Origin: an uncultured Clostridia bacterium
GTDB taxonomy: Bacteria; Bacillota; Clostridia; Oscillospirales; Oscillospiraceae
Reading direction: 5' to 3'
NCBI GenBank assembly: GCA_947644595.1
Contig: CANSAE010000006.1
Coordinates: 1-64,000 of the forward strand
Length of the DNA stretch: 64,000 bases
Part shown: one piece after another, positions 50,110 to 59,083 of the stretch
How positions within the stretch are numbered: the first letter of the stretch is position 1
Layout: every line of letters begins with the position of its first letter
Made by a program: the position numbers and the translations under genes
Notes under the pieces: generated by a model
Database searches by the model: none
Seen by the model: the letters and a program-made list of their open reading frames with translations, nothing else
Told to the model about the DNA's origin: nothing

Positions 50110-51414
50110 ATGTCAGACTACAAAGCACTTTATGAATCCAAGCGCACCAGCGCCGAAGAGGTCGCCAAGCAGATACAGTCCGGCTGGCTGCTGGGTATGG
50201 ACGCCGGTCCTACGCAGGCTGACGCGCTCATGGCCGCGATTTCCGAAAAAATCGCCCAGACCGATACCAAAGACGTGAAAGTCCAGCTCATGTTGGATAC
50301 CTATGCCCATCCCTTCCTGGAGGAAGGCTGGAAAGGCAAGATGACCGGCATGTCCTGGTTCTCCTCCAACGGCCTGCGCAAGGCCGTCAACGGCGGCTGG
50401 GCCGACGTGCTCCCCGCCTACTACCGGGACATCCCCGGCCACATTCTCCGGGAGTATGAATATGATGCGTACTGCGTGTCCGTGTCCCCCATGGACAGCC
50501 ACGGCTACTTCAGCCTGGCCACTTCCGCGTCCTACTCCGAGGCCATGATGCAAAAATCCAAGCGCATTTTCGTGGAGGTCAACAAGCACCAGCCCCGCGC
50601 CCTGTGCGCACCGCAGATCCATGTGTCCGAGGTAGCGGCCATCGTGGAAAACGACCACCTGCTCCCCACGCTGGCGGAGACTGTGCTGGATGAAAAGAGC
50701 ATCGCCATCGGCAACCTCATCGCCGAGCAGATTCCAGACGGCGCCTGCATCCAGCTGGGCATCGGTGCCATTCCCGACGCCGTAGGCGCCGCCCTGAAGG
50801 TGAAGCATGACCTGGGTATCCACACGGAAATGTTCACCTCTTCCATGGTAGACCTCATCGAATGCGGTGCCGTCAACAACAGCAAAAAGCAGACCCACCG
50901 GGGTAAAACCGTCACCACCTTTGCCTATGGCTCCCAGAAGATTTATGACTTTATCAACGATAACCCCGCCATTGAGATCCTTCCCGTGGATTACGTCAAT
51001 GACCCCAACGTCATCTGCCTGAACGACAATGTAATTTCTATCAACGCAGCGCTGGAGGTGGACCTGTTCGGCCAAGTCTGCGCCGAGAGCGTGGGCACCA
51101 AGCACATGTCCGGCTCCGGCGGCCAGGTGGACTACGTCCGCGGTGCCTGCCAGTCCAAGGGCGGCAAGAGCTTCATTGCCTTCACCTCCACCGCCAAGGA
51201 TGACACTATCAGCAAAATTAAGAATATCCTCACCCCCGGTGCCATTGTGACCACCTCCAAGAACGACGTGGATTACATCGTCACCGAATACGGCATTGCC
51301 CATCTCCGGGGCCGCAGCCTGGCAGAGCGTGCCAAGCAGCTCATCGCCATCGCCCACCCCAATTTCCGGGATGAACTGACCTTCGATGCCCGCAAACGCG
51401 GCATTATGGTGTAA
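50110..51414 (+). CDS. Acetyl-CoA hydrolase/transferase family CoA-transferase
   Basis: A 434-residue enzyme of the Cat1/Cat2/But family. It has IQLGIGAIPDAVGAAL, the active-site region HTEMFTSSMVDLIECGAVNN, and GSGGQVDYVRGA, which is shared by butyryl-CoA:acetate and 4-hydroxybutyrate CoA-transferases. Either substrate is possible; butyrate formation would suit a gut anaerobe of this kind. GGAG precedes the ATG. A strong terminator follows at once. It is transcribed with the mscS side but is not clearly linked in function. Confidence 0.88.
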   Translation: MSDYKALYESKRTSAEEVAKQIQSGWLLGMDAGPTQADALMAAISEKIAQTDTKDVKVQLMLDTYAHPFLEEGWKGKMTGMSWFSSNGLRKAVNGGWADVLPAYYRDIPGHILREYEYDAYCVSVSPMDSHGYFSLATSASYSEAMMQKSKRIFVEVNKHQPRALCAPQIHVSEVAAIVENDHLLPTLAETVLDEKSIAIGNLIAEQIPDGACIQLGIGAIPDAVGAALKVKHDLGIHTEMFTSSMVDLIECGAVNNSKKQTHRGKTVTTFAYGSQKIYDFINDNPAIEILPVDYVNDPNVICLNDNVISINAALEVDLFGQVCAESVGTKHMSGSGGQVDYVRGACQSKGGKSFIAFTSTAKDDTISKIKNILTPGAIVTTSKNDVDYIVTEYGIAHLRGRSLAERAKQLIAIAHPNFRDELTFDARKRGIMV

Positions 51415-51446
51415 AAAAATGAGACCGCGTTTGCGGTCTCATTTTT
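51415..51446. terminator. Bidirectional terminator between CoA-transferase and spoIIID
   Basis: AAAAATGAGACCGC (51415-51428) pairs with GCGGTCTCATTTTT (51433-51446), 14 bp with a 4-nt loop. It overlaps the last codons of spoIIID. Confidence 0.92.
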
Positions 51447-51684
51447 CATATTTTTTTTTCGTGGCCATACCGCCGCGGATGTGGCGTTCCGCTTTGTTCA
51501 GGTCCAGCACCTGCCGCACCTGGTCATACAACGCCGGGTTGACCCGGGCCAGACGTTCGGTCAGGTCCTTATGTACCGTAGATTTGGAAATCCCAAATCG
51601 TTTTGCCGCCGCACGCACGGTCACCTTGTTATCGATGATGTAAGCCGCGATATCGCAGGCACGCTGTTCAATATCGTCCCGCAC
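51439..51684 (-). CDS. spoIIID: Sporulation transcriptional regulator SpoIIID
   Basis: An 81-residue mother-cell regulator. The helix-turn-helix is TVRAAAKRFGISKSTVHKDL, followed by ERLARVNPALYDQVRQVLD and HIRGGMATKKKY, all characteristic of SpoIIID. It switches genes after engulfment along with SigE/SigK. Its presence means the organism is, or descends from, an endospore former. GGGAG lies upstream of the ATG. Monocistronic, with terminators on both sides. Confidence 0.95.
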   Translation of the reverse strand: MRDDIEQRACDIAAYIIDNKVTVRAAAKRFGISKSTVHKDLTERLARVNPALYDQVRQVLDLNKAERHIRGGMATKKKYEK

Positions 51685-51748
51685 AGCATCACTCCCTTTT
51701 TCCGTTCCTGTAACACATCTATATGCACCATTCCCGGGAGAGATGCAA

Positions 51749-51779
51749 CAAAAAAACGCCGGAGGAAATTCCTCCGGCG
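51749..51779 (-). terminator. Terminator of malQ
   Basis: CGCCGGAGG (51757-51765) pairs with CCTCCGGCG (51771-51779). On the minus strand a run of seven T follows, fitting termination just after the malQ stop at 51786. Confidence 0.92.
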
Positions 51780-51785
51780 ATGCGC

Positions 51786-53285
51786 TTATTCACCCGGCTT
51801 TTTCTCCGGTGCGCGGCCATACATGGCCGTCAATCTCAAAAGTTTTTTGGCCAGCTTTTTGTCCAATTGTCCCGGCAAAAGCCTCCATTGCCAATTACCT
51901 CCCAGCACGCCGGGCGTGTTCATCCGCGCTTCTTTTCCAAATCCCAAACAATCCTGCATCTGCATAACGAACAAGTCCGAAACACTGCCCATACCGGCAC
52001 GTAGGAGTGCCCAATTCCAGGCATCCTCCTTTCCCAGTCCCAGATAGCTCCGGGCGAATTTCAGTTCCTCCTTGTCCACCTCGTCCTTCCATGCCATGAC
52101 CGGAGCATTGTCATGCGTCCCCACATAGCACACGGAATTTCTCACATGGCTGTGGGGCAGATAAGCATTGTCTGGGTCTCCGTCAAAGGCAAATTCCAAC
52201 ACCTTCATCCCCGGCAGTCCGGAAGCATCCAACAGCTCATGGACCGCCGGTGTCAAAATTCCCAGGTCCTCCGCGATAAACTTCATGTCATGGAACCAGC
52301 CTGTGATGCGCACCACAAAATCCAGTCCCGGTCCCTTGATCCACTGCCCATTCTTAGCAGTCTGTGCCCCGTAAGGTACTGCCCAGTAGCTCTCCAGCCC
52401 CCGGAAATGGTCGATGCGCACCACATCATACAGCTTTTGCGCCCCGGCGATTCGCCGGATCCACCAGCCATACCCGTCTCTTTCCATTTCGGCCCAATCA
52501 TACAGCGGATTGCCCCAAAGTTGTCCCTCGGCGCTGAAATAATCCGGGGGCACCCCCGCCACCGCGGCGGGCCGATTGTTCTCATCCAGCTGGAACCATT
52601 CCGGCTCCGCCCATACATCAGCAGAATCCAGAGAGACGTAAATGGGCAGATCTCCGATGAGCCCAACGCCCTTTTCTTTGGCGTAGGTCCGCAATGCGTC
52701 CCACTGGCGGTAAAACAGAAACTGGATGTAGGTGAACAAACGCACATCCGGGACCAACCGCTCCCGGTAGCTGGCAACCGCGTCAGGCCTGTGCAGGCGG
52801 ATGTCCGCGTCAGGCCAATCGGTCCAGGCTTTCATGTCAAAATGCCGCTTCACCGCCATATACAGCGCGTAGTCCGATACCCACGGGTTTTCCTCCGCGA
52901 ACAGCTCTACCTCCGCCGCATCCCGCTCCCAGCCCCGCTCACAAACACGCTCCAGCAGCTTGAATCGAGCATTGTACTGCTTCTCATAGTCCACACAGCC
53001 GAGGGCCGCGCCCCAATCCTCCGCCTTGATTTCACGGGCCGTAAGCAGCCCATCCTTCCGGAGCAGTTCCAGGTCAATGAAATAGGGGTTACCTGCATAA
53101 GTGGAAAAGCTTTGATAAGGAGAATCTCCGTAGCCGGTAGGCCCCACCGGTAAAAGCTGCCACCAGGACTGCCCCGCCGCTTCCAGGAAATCCACAAAAT
53201 CATACGCCGCCTTGCCCAAAGTCCCGATCCCGTAAGGGGACGGCAGAGAAAAGACCGGCAATAAAATACCACTGCTTCGCTTCAT
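51786..53285 (-). CDS. malQ: 4-alpha-glucanotransferase (amylomaltase)
   Basis: A 499-residue GH77 enzyme that moves glucan chains between maltodextrins. It opens with RSSGILLPVFSLPSPYGIGTLG, then QLLPVGPTGYGDSPYQSFS; later GLIGDLPIYVSLDSADVW with the nucleophile Asp region, VRIDHFRGLESYW, ILTPAVHELLDASGLPGMK and VGTHDNAPVMAW carrying the other acids. The ATG at 53285 has GGGAG upstream; a longer frame from 53300 is not needed. It stands alone with its own terminator; no other maltose genes are nearby. Confidence 0.95.
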   Translation of the reverse strand: MKRSSGILLPVFSLPSPYGIGTLGKAAYDFVDFLEAAGQSWWQLLPVGPTGYGDSPYQSFSTYAGNPYFIDLELLRKDGLLTAREIKAEDWGAALGCVDYEKQYNARFKLLERVCERGWERDAAEVELFAEENPWVSDYALYMAVKRHFDMKAWTDWPDADIRLHRPDAVASYRERLVPDVRLFTYIQFLFYRQWDALRTYAKEKGVGLIGDLPIYVSLDSADVWAEPEWFQLDENNRPAAVAGVPPDYFSAEGQLWGNPLYDWAEMERDGYGWWIRRIAGAQKLYDVVRIDHFRGLESYWAVPYGAQTAKNGQWIKGPGLDFVVRITGWFHDMKFIAEDLGILTPAVHELLDASGLPGMKVLEFAFDGDPDNAYLPHSHVRNSVCYVGTHDNAPVMAWKDEVDKEELKFARSYLGLGKEDAWNWALLRAGMGSVSDLFVMQMQDCLGFGKEARMNTPGVLGGNWQWRLLPGQLDKKLAKKLLRLTAMYGRAPEKKPGE

Positions 53286-53338
53286 AAAAAACACTCCCAT
53301 TGTCTCAAGAAAAGGGCGGGACCCAGTCCCGCCCTTTC

Positions 53339-53572
53339 TTATTCTTCCAACTCAAAGCGGTAGTTCTGCACAGCCTCTGGGTATTTTTCCCGGTCTACCG
53401 GCCCGGCAAACATCTCATAAGGCCGTACAAACAAGGCAAACTCCCCGTACTGCGCCTGATATACTACCATCTTCTCCCGGGTCTCCGAGTGAGTGGCTAT
53501 GCCTGTGACCAGATACCGCTTTCCTTTGAAATGACGGTAATACCGTCCGGTCAGGATCTCCCGCTGTGCCAT
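53339..53572 (-). CDS. DUF1653 family protein
   Basis: A 77-residue protein with the DUF1653 pattern: GRYYRHFKGKRYLVTGIATHSET, then VVYQAQYGEFALFVRPYEMF. It is a small beta-rich domain of unknown function found in many bacteria. Its ATG overlaps the nhaC stop (ATGA), so it is made from the antiporter transcript. Confidence 0.9.
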   Translation of the reverse strand: MAQREILTGRYYRHFKGKRYLVTGIATHSETREKMVVYQAQYGEFALFVRPYEMFAGPVDREKYPEAVQNYRFELEE

Positions 53573-55029
53573 CAGACCTTGACCGTTTCCTTCCGTTTGC
53601 GGATGGGGCGGTCGTCCTTATCCCGGATGGTAATACCGGTATAACCGAAGATAATGGCAAAAATGAAGCTGGTATAGCACAGCACCGCCCAAGGCAGGTA
53701 TTCCAGCGTGGGAACACCCAAGGTGTTTGCCATGTAAGTACCGGCCACGGCCCAGGGCACCAGGGGCACCACGCAGGTGCCGGCATCCTCCAGGGTACGG
53801 GACAGGTTCTTGCCGTGGAGATTAAACTGGTCAAACGCGCCCTTGAACAGCTCGCCGGGCACCAGGATGGCCAGATAAGAGCTGCCAGTGACAATGCTCA
53901 TGAAGATAGTGGCCACCACAGTGGAGGTGATGAGCCCACCCACAGACTTGATGGCGGAGAGCATCTTGTTCAAAATCACATTGATGCACCCAGTCTTGCT
54001 GTAAATGCCGCCGAAGCCGATGGCGCAGAAGATCAGCAGAATGGTGCTCATCATGCCCATCAGACCGCCGCGGTTGAGCAGCGTATTGATAGTAGAGGGT
54101 ACCGCTTCCAGATCCACACCGGGGACCATGCTCACGTTGAAGCCGCTGTAGAACGCCGTGGCCGCGTTGGAGACGGTGAAGCCCTGCATGGCAACGCCCA
54201 GAATCAGCGCCACCAGAGAGGCCAGCAGCATGCAGGGGACGGTGGGCTTTTTCAAAAACGCGCCGCCCAGAACGATGACCGCCGGCAACAGCAGCAGAAT
54301 ATTGAAGTGATACATGCCCTCCAGAGACGTCAGCATCGCCTCCACGGTCTCCGCCGTGGCCATACTGTTCACGTCGAGGCTGAAACCCGCCACGGCATAG
54401 ACGATGAGCGCCACGATGCTGGCGCAGCCGGTGGTGAAGAACATGTGCTTGATGTGATCATACAAGTCGCAGCCGCCGGCGATGGGAGCCAGGATGGTGG
54501 TATCGGAAAACGGGGACAGCTTGTCGCCGAAGACCGCACCGGAAATCACCGCGCCCGCGGCAATGGGCAGGGGCGCGCCCACCGCGATGGCAACGCCCAT
54601 GACGGCGATGCCCGCCGTGCCGGCGGAGCCGAAGGACGTGCCCGTCACCGTGGAGATGATGGCACACACGATGAAGCCCGTGACGAACAGCCATCGGGGG
54701 TCAATGATTTTAATACCGTAGTAGATCATCATGGGGATGGTACCGGAAATCATCCAGCTGGAGATCATGGCGCCCACGCAGATCATGACGAAAATACTGG
54801 GCAGGGAGGCGGAGATCTTCTCCCGCACGCCCTCGAACATCTCATCCCAGGAAAGGCCGCAGGCATACGCCACGATAGCCGCCACAGCGGCGGCAGCCAG
54901 CATGCACACCTGGGTGGGGAACCGGAATTTGCCGTACCCGATGCCCAAAAACAGCACCAGCCCCAGCAGTGGGATCAAGGACAGCCCCAGCGAGGGCGTC
55001 TTGACCGTTCTTTGCTTTTTGGTTGACAT
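53572..55029 (-). CDS. nhaC: Na+/H+ antiporter NhaC family protein
   Basis: A 485-residue membrane protein with 11-12 hydrophobic segments. TGTSFGSAGTAGIAVMGVAIA and GAVISGAVFGDKLSPFSDTTILAP are the NhaC hallmarks. It exchanges sodium (or, in relatives, lactate/malate or amino acids) for protons. The ATG at 55029 has AAGGAGA upstream. It is preceded by an ATC-hydrolase-like gene on the same strand; a family link between a small hydrolase and a NhaC carrier could mean uptake of its substrate, but this is a guess. Confidence 0.92.
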   Translation of the reverse strand: MSTKKQRTVKTPSLGLSLIPLLGLVLFLGIGYGKFRFPTQVCMLAAAAVAAIVAYACGLSWDEMFEGVREKISASLPSIFVMICVGAMISSWMISGTIPMMIYYGIKIIDPRWLFVTGFIVCAIISTVTGTSFGSAGTAGIAVMGVAIAVGAPLPIAAGAVISGAVFGDKLSPFSDTTILAPIAGGCDLYDHIKHMFFTTGCASIVALIVYAVAGFSLDVNSMATAETVEAMLTSLEGMYHFNILLLLPAVIVLGGAFLKKPTVPCMLLASLVALILGVAMQGFTVSNAATAFYSGFNVSMVPGVDLEAVPSTINTLLNRGGLMGMMSTILLIFCAIGFGGIYSKTGCINVILNKMLSAIKSVGGLITSTVVATIFMSIVTGSSYLAILVPGELFKGAFDQFNLHGKNLSRTLEDAGTCVVPLVPWAVAGTYMANTLGVPTLEYLPWAVLCYTSFIFAIIFGYTGITIRDKDDRPIRKRKETVKV

Positions 55030-55072
55030 AATATTCTCTCCTTCTCTTTTTTGCTTCACTCTATGCTCAGGC

Positions 55073-55091
55073 GGGACAGGAAACCTGTCCC
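55073..55091. terminator. Small hairpin between the hydrolase and nhaC genes
   Basis: GGGACAGG (55073-55080) pairs with CCTGTCCC (55084-55091) around AAA. It lacks a T-run on the minus strand, so it may be an mRNA stabiliser or processing site rather than a terminator. Confidence 0.45.
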
Positions 55092-55137
55092 CTACAAAAT
55101 TTGAATAGCTTCCGTCAGGAAGTCTGACCAACAGCGA

Positions 55138-55686
55138 TTATTTTTTCCTTGTGATGGTCATGGCGCAAGGCTGCCCCTCTCCGTCAGCGACGGTGGTGGG
55201 GAAATCGATCTCCACATTGGGGAACGGCGCACAAATAGCATAGTCGCAGTGCCCCAGCATATCCCGGCAGAACATCTTAATGACCTCCGGGCTCTCCCCC
55301 AGCTCCGCCAGTGCCTCGGCGTGGGGACAGGCGTGGAACAGCTTCACGGCTTTGTCCTCGCCCAGCTCCGTGATCTCCTGCTCAAAGGTCATCACGCCGC
55401 CCTTGGAGGTCTGGCCGATGATGGCTTCCGTGGGGCCGATATTCTCCGGGCCGTACTTTTCGGCAATTTTCTTGCCCTGCCACAGGCCGAAGTCGTAAGA
55501 CCCCTCCCGGATCACCCGGTTGGCGTCCACCTCGGGGTACAGCTCCTTGAGTTTTTTCCAGATGAAATAAATCTGCGTTGAGCGGTCTTTATAAGCGCTC
55601 TTCACCGCCTGGTGGAATTCCTCCGGAGACACCGGGTCCTCCAGATGCAGGCTGTCTATGTACGCGTTGATGGTTTCCTGGCTCAT
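55138..55686 (-). CDS. L-2-amino-thiazoline-4-carboxylic acid hydrolase family protein
   Basis: A 182-residue protein that fits the ATC hydrolase family by its C-terminal half: FHACPHAEALAELGESPEV, FCRDMLGHCDYAICAPFPN and a final CAMTITRKK. The conserved Cys residues there are likely catalytic. Characterised members open the thiazoline ring on the way to cysteine; many relatives have other substrates. The ATG at 55686 has AAGGAG upstream. It is the first gene of the run with nhaC and DUF1653. Confidence 0.75.
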   Translation of the reverse strand: MSQETINAYIDSLHLEDPVSPEEFHQAVKSAYKDRSTQIYFIWKKLKELYPEVDANRVIREGSYDFGLWQGKKIAEKYGPENIGPTEAIIGQTSKGGVMTFEQEITELGEDKAVKLFHACPHAEALAELGESPEVIKMFCRDMLGHCDYAICAPFPNVEIDFPTTVADGEGQPCAMTITRKK

Positions 55687-55759
55687 AAGCACTCTCCTTC
55701 CATACGTCACTATCATATACTATGCAGACGTTACATGCAAGTATCGTTTTCTTTTTCTA

Positions 55760-55823
55760 TTGACATCTGCCGCAAAAAGTGGTATCTTATCTCCAATAGC
55801 TTAACAGCACATTAGCATGTTAA
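55760..55823 (+). promoter_or_regulatory. Promoter and putative operator of the his operon
   Basis: TTGACA (55760-55765) and TATCTT (55783-55788) are 17 nt apart. Just past the expected start lies an inverted repeat TTAACA (55801-55806) / TGTTAA (55818-55823) with an 11-nt centre. The repeat is placed as an operator for the TrpR-like protein encoded 20 nt downstream. No T-box or leader peptide is seen. Confidence 0.65.
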
Positions 55824-55842
55824 AGTTTACGGGGTGTTTCAA

Positions 55843-56133
55843 ATGCACAATATTTTTGAACAGGAAAATCCAAATCTGCTGATAAAGGCCCTGCTGACCC
55901 TGCAAACAGAAGCCGAGTGCCGGGCCTTTTTGGAGGACATCATGACCACCAAGGAGATTTTGGATATCTCTCAGCGTATGGCAGTGGCCCTGCAGTTGGA
56001 CGAGGGTGTAAGCACCATCAAAATCGCAGAGCGCACCGGTGCCAGCCCCACCACTATCAGCCGGGTGAACCGCTGCTATCAATACGGTGCCGGGGGCTAC
56101 CCCACGGTCATTGAGCGGCTGAAGGAGGAATAA
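55843..56133 (+). CDS. TrpR-like regulator (YerC/YecD family), candidate histidine repressor
   Basis: A 96-residue DNA-binding protein of the TrpR superfamily: ECRAFLEDIMTTKEILDISQRM, then the helix-turn-helix VSTIKIAERTGASPTTISRVNRC. The ATG at 55843 has GGGGTG upstream; a GTG at 55834 is also open. It is the first gene of the his operon, 3 nt before hisZ, so I infer autoregulation and control of histidine synthesis. Family relatives have been proposed for this role; the effector is not shown by the sequence. Confidence 0.85.
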   Translation: MHNIFEQENPNLLIKALLTLQTEAECRAFLEDIMTTKEILDISQRMAVALQLDEGVSTIKIAERTGASPTTISRVNRCYQYGAGGYPTVIERLKEE

Positions 56134-56136
56134 ACC

Positions 56137-57174
56137 ATGTACCTCAGCAAAGATGAGCAGGTCCTTTATGACCTGCGGGACCTATACCGCAGGTACGGTT
56201 ATCGTCAATACAAAGTGACGAAATTTGAGGAATACGAACTCTACGCCCGGAATAAAAGTTTCCTCGTCAGTGACAAAATGCTCACTTTCACAGACACCAA
56301 CGGCAAACTCATGGCCCTGAAGCCGGACATTACTCTGTCCATCGTGAAAAATATGCAGCCCGGCCCCGGGCAGGTCGATAAAATTTACTACTGCGAAAAT
56401 GTCTACCGGGCAGGAACGGACCGCAACGGCTTCCAAGAGATCACTCAAACCGGACTGGAGTGCCTGGGCGCCATTGACCGCTATACTGTGTGTGAAGTGA
56501 TGATGCTGGCCTGCCGGAGCCTGGCGGCTGTATCGGACCGGTATTTACTTCAGGTATCCCATCTGGGATTTTTGGATGATCTTCTGTCCCACATGGACCC
56601 TGCCCTGCGGAGCGAACTTCAAACCCTGCTCTGCCACAAAAACCTGCATGGGACAAACGCTTTTTGTCGGCGGGAACAGTTGGATGCATCCCTACAGGCA
56701 AAAATCTCCCTGATGTGCGATACCTACGGGACCCTTCATTCCATCCTGCCTCTGTTGGCCCCTATGGCGGACAGCCCTCGCACCCGGGCCGCCTGGGAGG
56801 AGCTGGAAAGCCTTGACCGTGCCATGACGGAATACGGACTCGGAGACAAGGTATACTTGGATTTTTCCATCGTCAATGATTTGAATTATTACAACGGCAT
56901 CGTATTCCAGGGCTACGTAGACGGTCTGCCCACCCATGTGCTCTCCGGCGGACAGTACGACAAGCTGGCAAAAAAACTGGGAAAATCCGCCGGAGGCATC
57001 GGCTTCGGCGTATATGTGAGCCTGCTGGAACGCTTCTGGGAAAAAGAGTCTGACGGTTCAGAGACCTCCCTTTCCTATGACGGAGCGGACCTCATCGGAA
57101 CTATTCGCGCCGTAGAGCGGCTTACCGGTGCGGGCAAACGGGTCCGGGCTGTACAGAACGGAGGGAACACATGA
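56137..57174 (+). CDS. hisZ: ATP phosphoribosyltransferase regulatory subunit HisZ
   Basis: A 345-residue class II aminoacyl-tRNA-synthetase-like protein (HisRS paralogue) that senses histidine and activates short HisG. Landmarks are LMALKPDITLSIVKN (motif 2 area), YYCENVYRAGTDRNGFQEITQTGLE and the later LDFSIVNDLNYYNGIVFQGYVDG with SGGQYDKLAKK. It lacks the anticodon-binding domain of true HisRS. AAGGAGGA precedes the ATG. It overlaps hisG by 4 nt, matching the heteromeric enzyme. Confidence 0.94.
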   Translation: MYLSKDEQVLYDLRDLYRRYGYRQYKVTKFEEYELYARNKSFLVSDKMLTFTDTNGKLMALKPDITLSIVKNMQPGPGQVDKIYYCENVYRAGTDRNGFQEITQTGLECLGAIDRYTVCEVMMLACRSLAAVSDRYLLQVSHLGFLDDLLSHMDPALRSELQTLLCHKNLHGTNAFCRREQLDASLQAKISLMCDTYGTLHSILPLLAPMADSPRTRAAWEELESLDRAMTEYGLGDKVYLDFSIVNDLNYYNGIVFQGYVDGLPTHVLSGGQYDKLAKKLGKSAGGIGFGVYVSLLERFWEKESDGSETSLSYDGADLIGTIRAVERLTGAGKRVRAVQNGGNT

Positions 57175-57803
57175 TCCATATCGCGCTGCCAAAGGGCCGC
57201 CTGGGTGAAAAGGCCTATGCCCTGTTCGAACAGGCAGGCTACGTCTGCCCCTCCATCCGGGAGGAGAACCGGAAGCTCATTTTTGAAAATCAGGAGACCC
57301 AGGTGCGGTACTTCTGGGCCAAGCCCACGGACGTGCCCGTTTACGTGGAGCGGGGCGCGGCAGACATCGGCATCGCCGGAAAGGACATTTTGCTGGAATA
57401 TGCTCCGGACGTGTACGAATTGGGGGACCTGGGCATGGGACGGTGCCGCATGTGCGTAGCCGGCCCATCGGCATTCCGGGACAGTCAGGACTCCACCCTG
57501 CGGGTCGCCACGAAATTCCCCAACATCACAAAAAACTATTACGCCGCCAAAAGCCGCCAGATCGATGTCATTGAACTGCACGGCTCCATTGAGTTGGCCC
57601 CCATCGTGGGGCTGTCCGATGTCATCGTGGACATTGTGGAAACCGGGTCCACCCTCCGAGAAAACGACCTGTCGGTGCTGGAAACCATTGTCCCCATCAG
57701 TGCCCGGTTCATCGCCAACAGGGCAGCGTATAAATTCAAATACAATGAGATCCGCAAAATGAGCGAAGCGATTTTTGCCTTATGTAAGGGAGATGCCACA
57801 TGA
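57171..57803 (+). CDS. hisG: ATP phosphoribosyltransferase HisG (short form)
   Basis: A 210-residue catalytic subunit for the first step of histidine synthesis (ATP plus PRPP). IALPKGRLGEKAYALF opens the protein, followed by ERGAADIGIAGKDILLE and the PRPP loop ADVIVDIVETGSTLRENDL-type sequence. It lacks the C-terminal regulatory domain of long HisG, which explains the hisZ gene directly upstream. Overlaps hisZ and hisD by 4 nt each. Confidence 0.96.
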   Translation: MIHIALPKGRLGEKAYALFEQAGYVCPSIREENRKLIFENQETQVRYFWAKPTDVPVYVERGAADIGIAGKDILLEYAPDVYELGDLGMGRCRMCVAGPSAFRDSQDSTLRVATKFPNITKNYYAAKSRQIDVIELHGSIELAPIVGLSDVIVDIVETGSTLRENDLSVLETIVPISARFIANRAAYKFKYNEIRKMSEAIFALCKGDAT

Positions 57804-59083
57804 TACGTATTTTCAATTACGGAGAAGTGCCCAACTCGGAGCTGTTTCTCCGGTCCCGGCGCATTTTGGATGTAGCCCCCGTGGTGGAGGACATTATCCG
57901 GGACGTGCAGGCCCACGGCGATGAAGCCCTGTTTCGCCTGACGGAAAAATTCGATGGCGCGAAGCTCCAAACCCTGACCGTAACAGATGCCGAGATTGAC
58001 GAAGCCATGGACCGGGTGGGAGAAGATTACCTCGCCATACTGCGTCTGGCCGCGAAAAATATTGAAGAATACCACCGGCACCAGATCCGCTCCGGCTTTG
58101 TCATGACCCGGGAAAACGGTGCGGTGCTGGGCCAGATCGTCACCCCCATTGAGCGGGTAGGGCTCTATGTTCCCAATGGCACGGCGGCCTATCCCTCTTC
58201 CCTGCTGATGAACTGCGTCCCGGCCAAGCTGGCCGGCTGCGCCATGCTGGTCATCGTCACACCGCCGGGAAAAGACGGCAAAGTGGACCCCGCCATTTTA
58301 GCAGCGGCCCGCATCGCCGGAGTAGACCGCATCTATAAGGTGGGCGGCGCCCAGGCCGTGGCCGCTCTGGCCTACGGCACGGAAAGCATCCCGTCAGTCG
58401 ACAAAATTGTCGGCCCCGGGAACGCCTACGTGGCGGAAGCGAAAAAGCAGGTGTTCGGCAAGGTAGCCATCGACACCATCGCCGGCCCCAGCGAGGTGCT
58501 TATCGTCGCAGACGATACCAATGACCCCAAGATCGTCGCGGCGGACATGCTGGCCCAGGCGGAGCATGACGTAATGGCCACCGCCGTACTGGTCACAGAC
58601 AGCAAAGCCTTCGCCCAAACGGTCTCGGCCGAATTAGAGCGCCAGATCCCCCTTCTCCCCCGCGCCAACATTGCCCGGGAATCCATTGACAACAACGGAA
58701 AAATCGTCATCGCCGCGGACCTGATGGACGCCATGTCCTGCGCCAATGAGATCGCGCCGGAGCATCTGGAGATTGCGGTGGACGACCCCTTCCGGTATCT
58801 GCCTTTTGTCAGAAACGCCGGCTCCATCTTCCTGGGCAAGCACACCCCGGAAGCTCTGGGCGACTACCTGGCAGGCCCGAACCATACCCTGCCCACCACG
58901 GGCACGGCCAAGTTCGGCAGTCCCCTGTCCGTGGATGATTTCGTGAAAAAGTCTCAGTACACCTATTACACCAAAAGCGCCCTGGCAGACGTCAAGGACG
59001 GCCTGATGCTCTTCGCGGAAAAAGAAGGCTTCCACGGCCACGCAAAAAGCGTAGGCATCCGATTTGAGGAGGATATAAAATGA
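57800..59083 (+). CDS. hisD: Histidinol dehydrogenase
   Basis: A 427-residue zinc enzyme for the last two steps of histidine synthesis, histidinol to histidine with NAD+. It has VGLYVPNGTAAYPSSLLMN, RIYKVGGAQAVAALAYGT, VDKIVGPGNAYVAEAKK, DTIAGPSEVLIVAD, the catalytic pair in APEHLEI, and GPNHTLPTTGTAKF with a zinc ligand. Overlaps hisG and hisC by 4 nt. The length is normal. Confidence 0.97.
   Translation: MIRIFNYGEVPNSELFLRSRRILDVAPVVEDIIRDVQAHGDEALFRLTEKFDGAKLQTLTVTDAEIDEAMDRVGEDYLAILRLAAKNIEEYHRHQIRSGFVMTRENGAVLGQIVTPIERVGLYVPNGTAAYPSSLLMNCVPAKLAGCAMLVIVTPPGKDGKVDPAILAAARIAGVDRIYKVGGAQAVAALAYGTESIPSVDKIVGPGNAYVAEAKKQVFGKVAIDTIAGPSEVLIVADDTNDPKIVAADMLAQAEHDVMATAVLVTDSKAFAQTVSAELERQIPLLPRANIARESIDNNGKIVIAADLMDAMSCANEIAPEHLEIAVDDPFRYLPFVRNAGSIFLGKHTPEALGDYLAGPNHTLPTTGTAKFGSPLSVDDFVKKSQYTYYTKSALADVKDGLMLFAEKEGFHGHAKSVGIRFEEDIK

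Noticed and set aside
53566-55026. A 486-codon open frame opposite nhaC, rich in His, Gly and Asp
   Set aside because: It is the complementary shadow of a GC-rich membrane-protein gene. It has no ribosome site and a low-complexity composition.
55717-55842. T-box or histidine leader peptide before the his operon
   Set aside because: No T-box core, specifier stem or His-codon run is visible; the region is a short promoter with an inverted repeat.
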